A stretch of 64,000 bases of DNA from Apoderus coryli (Eukaryota > Arthropoda > Insecta > Coleoptera > Attelabidae). A program made the translations under genes and the position numbers. Every line of letters begins with the position of its first letter. The stretch's first letter is position 1. The stretch is from contig OU452202.1 in assembly GCA_911728435.2 (NCBI GenBank), forward strand, positions 19,199,135 to 19,263,134. The letters run 5' to 3'. Below the pieces are notes generated by a model. The model saw only the letters and a list, made by a program, of their open reading frames with translations, had not been told where the DNA came from and ran no database searches. Shown one piece after another: positions 24,901 through 36,900 of this stretch.

Positions 24901-27900
24901 GCCTTTTTTTATTAATAAAGTCTTTATTATTATTGGGTTTATTATTATTATTAAAATCATGTCAACATTTAACTGATAACACCACTCAAGGCTGTTTTCA
25001 ATTACTATGACATACCAGAAATATTTCTGAATTTGACAGCGATATTATAATGTACTTAGAAACCGAAAACTATAATTATTTTTAGTCAGGACCTGACTTT
25101 TAACCCAAAATGGCGGCGTCATACGTCACAGTTTGACATTATTTAGTTCAAAGTGCCAACGTGAACTCGGAATGCTGTACTTATTATACTGTGGTTATAC
25201 ATTATTTTGACTATAGGCTCTCGAGAGTATACCATGAACTTCCTCAAGTTCATATGAGGTACTTAAAATTAGGCAAACAAATTAATTAGAGCAAGGAGTC
25301 CACAGTAGTGTGGAGTATTTTATGAAATTAAAACAAATAAATATTTGCTACCCATGGGACGGCTTCGAATCTGGCTATCGCTTCAGGATACGAGATAAAT
25401 GCTAGTCCAGTTCCACCTGATTTGACCACTTCACTTACATCCACACCCATTTTAGTTGCTAAATTTCCAAGAATGCCAAAAATGATAGTACCGGCCAAAA
25501 ATGATGTCAATGTGTCTAACGTAGTAACTACCAAAGCATCTCTGAAAAAAAATAACCAATTTCAATATTCAATAGTTACACACTTAACAGTCCGTAGGAT
25601 AAGTAAGAAAAAAACAAGATTTTGACAAAACTCGAGATAGTTGCATTCGAGGGCAATACAACGAGTAAGGTAAATGTACCAGTTAGGAAATGTGCAAAAA
25701 TTATCATATTTTTATGATGTGTGAATATGTTTTTTGACATACATACCTTCGTGACAGTTTTAAAGGAACATCATTCTTTTAAAAAATGAGGTCTAACTAT
25801 ATGTATACAAAAGGGCGTTAATAAAATAAACATAATTTTTTGAATATCGGCGTATGCACCTATTTCTGACCCTAGTGAATAAAGGTTGCTCCTAAGTATG
25901 CCATTATCGTAACCTTTAGTTGACCCTTGAACAAGGCTGGTGTTTTATAGTACATTTCTGCGAATAACTCTAGGAACCTACATGATATAAATCGCAATTT
26001 AAATAAAAATTTGTAAATATAAAAAAAACATAATTTACTTCAAATTAAAAAGCATTTTGCAAAAATATCATATGACAAAACTTGGTGACAAATAGTGTTC
26101 TAATTCTTTGACAGTTTTATCACATCTACGAGCAAGCAATTAAGGAAAAATGCAGATTCATCTGTATTGCATATTCTTGTGGGATCCTCAAGAATGTCCG
26201 TCTGACCAATCGCTAATAAATGCTCATATACTTCATGGGACCAGTTGAATTGTGGTTCAGATGCTCTACTTGTTCTTAAATTCTGTGGTGTTCTCAAGCT
26301 TATTTCTGGATGCCGCTTGAGAAACCATTCATACCACTTCCTAGCAGGTTTATCGTGTTTACCTAAACTCTTTTTTAACTCTGTAACTAATTTTTATCTT
26401 TGGAAATAGGAAAATCTGCTTTCGCCATATGTCTATAACCCGCTAGACTAGAATTTTCTCTTTTCGTGCCAAAAAAAACGTATCGGGCCGCATTTTTCTT
26501 GACTCAGGATTGACACCATTGACCTTATACAGTAAAGTAAAGTTTTGAAACTTTAAATGCCTTTGCAACAGTTTTTGTAGGCATTCTGTATCGTACGCTT
26601 CTAATGCCATCTTCCATTGCACTTTCCGATATTTTAAAATTTTTGTTTTGATCCATTTTCTGTCAAAAAACCAACAAAAAAAATGTTTAAAAAATAAAGG
26701 GTCAGGTTTATATATCTTTGAACTTAAATGTGACAGTGTTCAAAAATAGAGGGTCAGGTTTATATTCAGCTTGAACCTAAACGTGACACTATAGGGTCAT
26801 CTATAAGTTGCGTTTGGATAATAACAAAAACATGATCAGCTTAATTACAAGCTCATTCATGATACAAAGTGAGACACTCATAAAATATCTGTTGTACCTA
26901 TAGGTGACACTGGTGACACCTATAAGATATACATGTATCACAATGTATCTATAGATGACCCTCGTCAAAAATAATAAAATAAAATAAAATATTGATATCT
27001 GCTGGTTTTTTATAGTTTTTCCTATTTACCAAATTATAACATGCTTATAAAATTCATCTACATCTAGCACCAAATAATAGTGTGTAATCTAAAAACTGTT
27101 TTATATAACCTACCTGTTATCATGAATGGATATCGTTTCTTACACAAAGCACGAAGACCATGACACTCTCACATTGACGGCTTCAAAACAATAGTTAACC
27201 CAGTGGTACGAACATATTCTCAATATATTTTGTTTAAGAATAGGTTGCTACATCACACAAAAATGGCAAGAAAACTCTCTATTGGTCAGGTACTGGTACA
27301 TTCACCTTATAGCGATTTTCCAACTTTTCTATACCACTTTTATAGTACGATTTCTCTTTCTCGTCAAAATAGACCTCAGTTTCAGCGATTACTTCATCAT
27401 TGGACTTTAAATTCTCTCCAGCAAGAATTCTCTTGAGATCTGAAAACAGGAAAAAGTCGCTGGGGGCTGAATCTGGAGATTACGGTGAGTGGGTAATCAA
27501 TTCGAAGCCCAATTCATTCAATTTTGCCATAGTTTTGTGTAGATTTGTGACACGGTGCATTGTCTTGGTGAAACAACACTTTGTTCTTTTGCAAGTGTGG
27601 CCGTTTCTTTGCGATTTCAGCCTTCACTGGACCGAAAAGTGCACAGTAATAGTCGCTGTTGATGGTGGTTCCTTTTTGGGGGTAGCCGATCAATATTATT
27701 CCATTGCAAACCCAAAATACAGCCGCCATCACCTTACCGGCCGACTGTTTCGTCTTTGCTCGCTTTGGATTCCGTTTGTCGATTGCTGTTCACTCAGTTG
27801 ACTGTCTTTTGGATTCTGGGGTGTAATATTGAAGCCATATTTCATCCATTGTCACATATCGACGATGGAATTCTATTTTATTGCGGTTTAAAAGCGCCAA

Positions 27901-30900
27901 ACACTCCTCTGAAGCATCAATTCGTTGTTGTTTTTGGTCGACTTTGAGCTCACGCGGCACCCACTTTGCACAGAGCTTTCGCATACACAAATGTTCGAGT
28001 AAAATGGTAAAAACACTACCACCTGATATCTTTATAATGTCAGCTAGCTCGTGCACCTTCAATTTGCGATCGTTCATACACAATTTGTGATTTTTTTTGA
28101 CGTTTTCTGGAATCACTGCGCTCTGCAGCATTTGTCCTGGTACGATCACGTTTAAATTCAGCAATCCACTTCTTTACCATTTATCTCGATGGCGCAGAGT
28201 TCGGATAATGTTTATCAAGCCATTGTTTAGTTTCCACTGTATTTTTTTTTTTCATCAAAAAGCAATGATTTATCAAAACTCGAAATTCACTTTTTTCCAT
28301 TTTTTTTCAATAACAAACGTTGCATCACACAAAATGCTATAACTCACAAATCAATAGTCAGATTACTGTCAAATTTATACACGTATCGTTGGAAGGTTAG
28401 TACTAAATAAAAATCATATGGAAAAAATTCTAGTAACGCCATCTATGTGTCAGCCTACGGACTTGAATGACCTATATGCTTGAGCGAAAATTCAATTCAA
28501 TTAATAGACAAAATAAAACATGAATTTCCATAGTCCTAATCTGATATTGGACATTGGGCGATAATCACGAACTTTGTCAGTGAGAGAATGACGGCCATTA
28601 TTAAACTAGTTATACCAGTCTTCGATGGAACATCATCGCCAAATGTAGTTGATCGATACACTTTTGTCATGATAATCCACGTCGAAAGTCGTAGTAAATC
28701 ATCGAATGATAATGTTCACTAGCTAATAATTGCATTGTACGCTGACATTCAAATAATTGTAAACCACACAAGTATTGACAAGAAGTCTAGAACGTGTATA
28801 TCCAGGCTGACACCTAACATCAATAAGTCTTGCCAAGGCTCAAAATAAAATTAATTGTCCTCATATTACGTGGAAATAAAGAAAAATACACATTATTTGA
28901 CCTCAATCTGTATGTTATTTTAGAATAGAAATAATAAACGACCTTTAGTTTAGAATACATCTATAGGCACAGTTAAAGTAAATAATTAAACAAAGTGTTT
29001 ACTCCTTTAATCTTCTGTAAGAGTGTGTCTGATGCCTGTTAGTATACAGCACACAGCTGGAAAACCACTTTTCACATAGCTTTTTAAGTAATTAGGTGTT
29101 AGACAACAGCTTTTCCTCCACATGCCTACCTATATGTATGCAAAATACGTACGTAGTTATGATTATGCCTATTATTCAGCACTTGGATGTTGCAAACTTA
29201 TCTGGAATGGGGAAATCACAAAACCTTTAAATGCTTTCGAGCAAAGACTTAACTTTTTGTTTTATTTCTTAACAAAACAGGAGTAAAAAAAAACTATTTG
29301 TTAACCATTTGTTTAATTATTGACAGATATAATTACAGTTTGTTTCCAAAGCCTACTTGTTTAAAAGTTGTGACGGTTGCGAATTTTTGATATTAGTTTT
29401 TTCTACAAATTTGCTTATAATTTTTTAACAAATGAAGATAGCACATTTTTTTCTTTAGAAAAGTTGTTTAAAAGAATTAGCTCTTTTGAACTATGTAAAA
29501 ATATAGGTATGTTTCTGGAAAAATGAGTTGATGAAGTCATTTACTTCAGTTTCCAAATTTGTAAACAAAATCAAATGTAGGTTAAAATGGAGCTTACTTA
29601 ATCCCATTTAAGAAACTCTTTATCGTTTTTCATTTTCTCATAACAGAGCTGAGCCGAGTTTTGCTCACCCTGTACAATAGCTCAGGAATAACTCCGCATA
29701 TTTCAGCGAAAATAGTAAAGTGGAGACTTGGCTTTCTTCGATAAGGCGCCAGTGAATGCAACGATCCCGATACACTTTAATCAAGATTTAAATAAGATGG
29801 TTTAATCAAGAACATACATACCTGTGAACTTTGTGTCTAAAACTGTTGTACGAAGCATACATGGTAACGGAACCAAAGCCAATATTTAAAGAGAAGAAGC
29901 ATTGAGTGACAGCATTGTACCACACCTACAACATAATATGACATCTACCTAAATTTATAAATACAAAAAGATTTCACACTCATACAGGAAAAGCCTGTTT
30001 AGAGTCTAGTTATTGGTGCGGTAGATTATGTTTGCATTTTTTCCTATTTTTCGTCCATCGAATTCATGAATATCTGTAGATTCATGTCGCAGACGCATTG
30101 TATTGCAATTAGATTGGGGCTCTGCTAATTTAAATAAAAAATTTTGTATTGATGAAGCCGTTGCACCACAAAACTATTTCTATTTGGATCGGGTTGGGTT
30201 GGGTTGTGCTTCTTAATTTTTCAAAACCTGTATGAATTGTTCCTGAATTAGTTACAGAAGAAGCTTCTTGAACAACTCTTTAAGAATACGTATAGGGTTT
30301 AAAACAATTTCTCCAATTTTTGGATAGTTGGCTATAACTCAAATCGAAGTTTTAAAAAGTGTTGCATGTTCTAATACTGTTGCATAAAGTGGGATTTGTT
30401 GCGCCCGAGAAAATATTGAAGCACTCTCATTGAACGTTATTGCCTCCAGTGGCGTGCAGTGAAAATTTGCTACTTTGATGTAATTTAAACCGAATTTATA
30501 AATTATAGTATGCATTTAAAAAGCTTAATAAACAAATCCAAGTTACTACTCATACTATAAAAGTGTATTCCAGTGGCGTAACATCAAAAGTTATTTTATT
30601 TTGGTAAGAAGTGCTAATAACATAAAAATTCTCAAAATGCTATGATGCTGGCCAACACTGTTCATCTTTTATCTTTAAAATCCAGTTTTAAAGATATTAT
30701 CAGTTCAATTGATGTGAATGGTAAAACCTCAAACCAAATAAATGCTAACATTTGAGAGATGAGAGATGAGAAATGCCACCACTGTCGTTTTTGATAATGA
30801 CGGCAGTATACAACCCGGACTTGACAGTGACTCCAGTTCCGAAAATGAGTAAAAACAGTAAAATCACTTATTTGTTTAGTACCTAAATCTTTATAATGAT

Positions 30901-33900
30901 TTCTCCAAAATTTATTTTATTTTATTCAACTTATTTCTCTTAATATTCCATTTTTAGCTCTCCATATCATATATGGAGAGTATTAGTTTCATGATTTTTT
31001 TTTTTTTTAATTTCACCGGAAATACTTGTTTTTGGTCATTTTATACATAAATAAGTAGTTTAAAAAAATGTCTATCTGTCTGTCTGTCCGTATCCACGAA
31101 AACGCAAAAACCACTTAACAGATTTTAACCAAATTTGGTACAAAAATACTATTGGACATGGCAAGGAGCTGATTATATTTTGGGAAACATTGAGCGTAGG
31201 CAACCTAAAATATTGAACATAAAATATTACACCACATTGGCCTTCGAAAATAGTGTAAAATGGGGTAAAAAAGATTTAAAAAAAAAAACGTATTTCTTAA
31301 ACATAGCAGAAATATTAACTATTTATTTATAGCTTTGATAGAATATATCCTATAAAATGTGTCATAAGTAACTTACTTTCATAGGCGTTCGTAAATAGTA
31401 GAAAAGGGCTCAAAACATAAAAAATATATATTTCCTAATCTTATTCGAAATATGGAATAATTTTTCATAGTTGTGATAGAATACAAGCTAAAAAATATTC
31501 CATAAAAGATTTGGTTCACACAGGCGTTCGAAAATAGTCTAAAAAAAGGGTCAAAAAATACTACAGGATATATATAGGTGGTGATTAACATTGAGCATAG
31601 GCAAGGGGTTTAAAAGAAGGTTCAAAAATTAAAAAAATCATAGCACTTAAACTTATCCGAAATATTGAATACTTTTTTGTGCGTTTATTAAATATAACCT
31701 AAAATATTTAGACCACATTGACATTCGAAAAAAATGTAAAAAGGAGTAAAAAGATTAGAAAAAAACGTATTATTTATTAAACATAGCAGAAATATTGACT
31801 AGTTATTTATAGTTTTTATAGAATATAACCTATAAAATGTGTTATAAATAACTTGTTTTCATAGGCGTTCGTAAATAGTGTAAAAGGGGTCAAAATAAAA
31901 AAATATATACTTCCTAAAATTATTCGAAATACGGAATAATTTTTCATAGTTGTGATAGAATATAACATAAAAAATGTGACATAAATGAACTGGTTCACAC
32001 AGGCGTTCGAAAATAGTGTAAAAAAGGGTCAAAAACGAAAACAAACATTTTCCCCAAATATACCAAAAAAAAATCAACTATTTTGCGGAGAAGTAGTTGG
32101 CCTAGAAGATCTGAATATATAAAATATGTAGATACGTATAAATAGTGCCTCCAAAGAGAAGAAAAAGGAACAAAACCCGATACTTACACTTAAATATGGA
32201 GAGCTATTCGTGCCTCGAAGGCAACAGTTTATTTTTTAATGTTATAATAAAACAAACACAAAAAGATAAAAATTATGTGACGCTCATGGTGTCCATTCTT
32301 TCATTTTCACCGCCTAGATATTTTTTTAGCGTTTCAACTCGCAGTAATAAAACTATAATTCTCCAATCAATAACAACAATACCCAACTATTACCAGTTTC
32401 CTACCTCCGTACCTTCGGGCTGAGCAACATATTCCATTTCGGTTCAACGAAATAGAGAAACCCGGTGAGAAATCCCTCTAACGTGACAGCGCGTATGAGC
32501 AACGCAGCCAGAATAACATATGGAAAGATCGCCAGAAAGTAGGAGGCCTTGCCTGATGTTTGTACACCTTTAGCGCATACACAAAACGTAACCAGCCATG
32601 CAATCAGCAGGCAAACGGTTAAACGCCATTCCGGATATCCGATGCCATCTACAATTGTGGGTGCCTCTTTTAACACCTCAACCCTGCAAAAATTAACAGA
32701 TTTATGTACTTAGATCAATGTATTCTTAATGAAGAGTATCTTTAGGTTTATTATGAAGATACACACATCGGATGTGTGTGTATTTTGTATACTAAGAGAT
32801 TAAATAAAGGGTAGTTTTGCATAATTATGGATTTATTATGCTTTTGAGAGAATTATACGAGGTGTGTTTAATTAATAATGATTTTTTCAGCGATATATTG
32901 GATGTTTTTTAGTCTCTCGTTCGTTATCAAAAGATTAACAAGGTTAGGCATTTGTCATTTTTATAAATCATGGATTGATTAAGTTTGTCTATGACATATC
33001 ATATATGCTATGAATTTTTAGCTGTCCATATCATATATTATGTCATATAAATTGAGTCCCCGGATAGGTGAAACGACTCTTGTAAATGACATAAAAAATT
33101 TCTAGTTTAAATTTGGTTTTCTGGAGTCAAGCCCTGCTTGGATTAAGACTAATTCTAGATATAATTTTAGATTTAAAAAATCAAGCACGTATGCCTTGGA
33201 AAATACTGATTGTTTACACTAGTAAAGGGTCCTTTCGGTTAAAGTTACGACAAAATGTTATTATGAATTCAGAATGAAAAACTGAGTAGCTGTACAGAAT
33301 TTCAAAATTCTGGGCCTTCTTTAATTTTATGCTTTTTGTTCTCTCCTCCTCCTTGGAAAAGTGCCTTTCTGGTTGCACATACTAGAAAATGCTATTCAAG
33401 AAAGTTTTTTACCGGAATAAATAAAATTCTATCCAAAAAACAAAAATTCCCTTCAGTTAGCACCTCGTATTTATAGAAAAAGTTATGTTCTGTGAGTGAG
33501 AAATTATCTAGTTATTTTGTTTTCTCTTAATTTTTTTGAACCATATATTTATAATTTTTTGGATATCATTCTTGGGGTTTTTGGTTCCCATTAACAAACA
33601 ATAGTGAGATAAGAAACTTTTATTTCATGTCAAATTTTTTTTGCCACGTTTCGACAAACAATTTCCGTCTTCTTCAGGATTTTTTTTTTGTCAGTCTACA
33701 AACATACAATACAATAACATTATTTAAATATAAATAAAATTCTTACACCCAATCACCAACAAAACCACTTTCTGATTTTCTATAAAAACTATTCTTAATA
33801 ATATAAAAAACAAAAACCCATACTACATTAAGGATTCATGGGATTTTAAGACAAAATAAAAAACGTTACGTACCAGAAAATCACACACTAATATGATTAG

Positions 33901-36900
33901 ATGTCGTATCATTATACCGCTGGAATATGGAAACAAACACCTGTATCTCTCGTAGAGGACAAACATGGGAATCCTCTACTCAACATAGAAGAGCAAATAA
34001 CCAGATGGAAAGAATACGTGAAAGAGATGTTTCAAGACCAGGGAAGAGAAGACATTGGTAAGCAGGAGGCAGCGACTGGACTTTATATCACAAAGGACGA
34101 AATTACCAGAGCAGCAAAGCAGCTAAAGAACAGAAAACCTGTTGGAGAAGATAATATACCAATTGAGATAATAAAATTACTACTAGACGAACACATCGAA
34201 GTAGTAGAAGATCTATTTAATAAAATATATGAAACAGGTATAATACCAGAAGAATGGCTGACATCGATATTTGTACCCATACCAAAAAAGAGAAACTCCA
34301 AGAAATGTGAAGAACATAGGATTATAAGCCTGATGAATCATGTGCTCAAATTTTTCCTTCGAATAATACATAATAGAATATACAGTAAATTAGACGAACA
34401 TACTGGTCAAAATCAATTTGGTTTTAAGAATGGCTTCGGAACAAGAGAAGCACTTTTTTCAATACGAGTATTAATTGAAAAATGTAGAGATGTCGATACT
34501 GATGTGTACTTGTGTTTTATTGATTTTCAAAAGGCTTTTGACCTGGTGAAACATGATAAACTAATGAACATCTTAAGGTCATGTAACATAGACGATAAGT
34601 GTTGCGGATTTGAAGAACCGCCAAATGGAACCAGCACATCGGCTACACATGACGGTGTGCGCAGCGAGCAAGTACGAACCGACTACGTGGGGCAGTCGTC
34701 TACCCGCCTCCAAGCTAACCACATCAACCTATTAGCATCATATATATATGCAATACTTATTAGTTTTATACCTATCAGTAATCCCTAATTGTAATTACTA
34801 CTGAAACAAATACTCCTGTACGGTTGTGTAATAAAGCCATTAGTTATGAACACTGTGCGTTAATGCGTGACTATACCCGATAAAACAATAAGGATTTAAG
34901 GATTATTTCAAACCTCTATCAGGAACAAAAGGCCAAAATTAGAATAAAAAATAAAACATCTGGAAAAATTAATATCGAGAAGGGAGTAAGACAGGGATGT
35001 ATTCTGTCACCCATACTATTTAACGTTTACTCGGAGGAGATATTTAAAAAAGCTCTGGAACACTCCTCAGATGGCATAATTATAAATGGACAATGTATCA
35101 ACAACCTGCGATATGCTGATGACACGGTCATTCTGGCAGATAGTGCTGAAGCACTACAACGTCTAATGGAGAATCCTCTCCATAATATACCAGTAGCCAG
35201 CGAAGAATTTGGAATGAAACTAAATACACAGAAAACAAAAACGATGATCATCAGCAAACACCAGAACAGAACGGTGAAGATCAAGGTTAACGGAAAAGAT
35301 CTTGAAAAAGTAACAAGAATAACTTACCTTGGAACCAATCTTGATGAAACTTGGGACCACTCACTAGAGATAAGAACACGTCTAGAAAAAGCACGTACAG
35401 TATTTTACAAAATGCAAAAAGTCCTATGTAGTCGCCAGCTGAATCTTTCATTGAGAGCTCGAATACTTAAGTGCTATGTTTTCTCTACTTTACTCTACGG
35501 TATTGAAGCCTGGACAATGACAGAGGCAACACAAAAAAGAATCCAAGCATTTGAACTCTGGTGTTACCGAAAAATGCTCAGAATATCCTACATGAGTCAT
35601 ACGACAAACGAGGAAGTCTTGCGGAGAATGAACAAAGAAAGAGAGCTCATGATCCTCATAAAGAAACGAAAAACACAATATTTTGGCCACATCATGAGAA
35701 ATGAAAAATACGAACTGCTCCAACTTATAATTGAAGGCAAAATCAATAGCAAAAGGGGACCAGGAAGAAGACGCAACTCATGGCTTAAAAACCTACGACA
35801 ATGGACAAATATGACCTCCATAGAACTGTTCAGGACAGCTACAAATAAGATCAGGTGGGCAAATGTAATAGCCAACGTCCTTAAGGATAATGCACCATAA
35901 GCAGAAGATCATTATACACGAACATCCCTGTAGATCTAGCGACAACTATTATTGAAAGAAAGTGGAACGACATCTGTCATTTTACTGATATTCCATTGAA
36001 TGAATTTAAAAAAGCCGTTGAGTTTACGTTAACCTCAACATATTTTCAATTCGAGAACTCTTTTTACAAACAGACCGATGGTGTAGCAATGGGAGCCTCG
36101 ATCTCAAGTGTTGTAGCACAACTCGTCATGGAGGATTTAGAAACAGCCATAATCAATACACTAGATTTTAAACTGGTTTTTTTCTACAGATGCGTGGATG
36201 ATTGTGTGGCCCTAATCCCTAACACCCAAGTACACAACATTAAAAATAATTTCAACTCATACCATCCGAAACTACAATTCACTATTGAAATTGAACACCA
36301 GAACACACTGAATTTTCTAGACACCACAAAACAGACAATTGTATAAAAACAAAATGGTGCACTAAACCAACCTGGTCACAACGATATACAAATTACTTGT
36401 CGAGCCACCCAATAAGCCACAAAAAAAGTGGTATCATTAGTCTTGCAGACAGAGCAACTAAGCTGTCTGATCCCGAGTATAGAAAAGAAGCTATCGCTAA
36501 CCTAAAATAGCTCTAATAAAAAATAACTGTCCTAAAAAACTGATAAACACTATTTTCAAAAAACGAGTACATAAATTTTACAATAGGAATAACATAACAA
36601 AAAACAATGATAACAATATTAAATTTATGTCTCTACCGTATATTAATGGGTTGTCTGAAAATCTAAAGCAAAGATTAAAAAAATACAATATTACCGTCTG
36701 TCACAAAAGTAATAATGGTCTAAAATCCCAAATATATACAAAATTAAAAAGTGGAACCCCAAAAAATAATAACACCCACGTAGTATACAAAACACCATGC
36801 CAAAATTGCAATGCAACATACATTGGTCAAACCAAACAACATTTAAATAAAAGGATAGGTAACCATAAAAATCCCAACGCAGGAATAACCGCACTGAGGA

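Larger units (their letters stand above)
23827..25193 (+). mobile_element. P-like non-autonomous element with a THAP exon
   Basis: Inverted termini begin CACAGTATAATAA on both sides and share a following ACAG-ATTCCGA and, further in, GCCGCCATTNTGGGTTAAAA. Imperfect seven-base duplications flank it (GTTATAG at 23820-23826, GTTATAC at 25194-25200). At 1367 bases it is too short for an intact transposase. It contains a THAP-type first exon, a feature of P-superfamily (and some Kolobok) transposons, and near its right side a captured LINE 3' fragment. It lies in the intron between exons 25352-25541 and 23460-23636 of transporter B. Confidence 0.6.
25589..28463 (-). mobile_element. Mariner element split by a pogo insertion
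   Basis: Inverted ends AGTCCGTAGG lie at 25589 and, as complement, at 28463. Removing the internal pogo element and one TA leaves about 1.23 kb, the normal mariner size. The left end is only 48 bases from the acceptor of exon 25352-25541 of transporter B. Related fragments are at 38507-38746 and 63583-63900. Confidence 0.85.

Noticed and set aside
27400..28164. Open frames of 133 and 124 codons on both strands
   Set aside because: The plus-strand frame is the antisense of the mariner transposase. The minus-strand frames are parts of the broken transposase itself.
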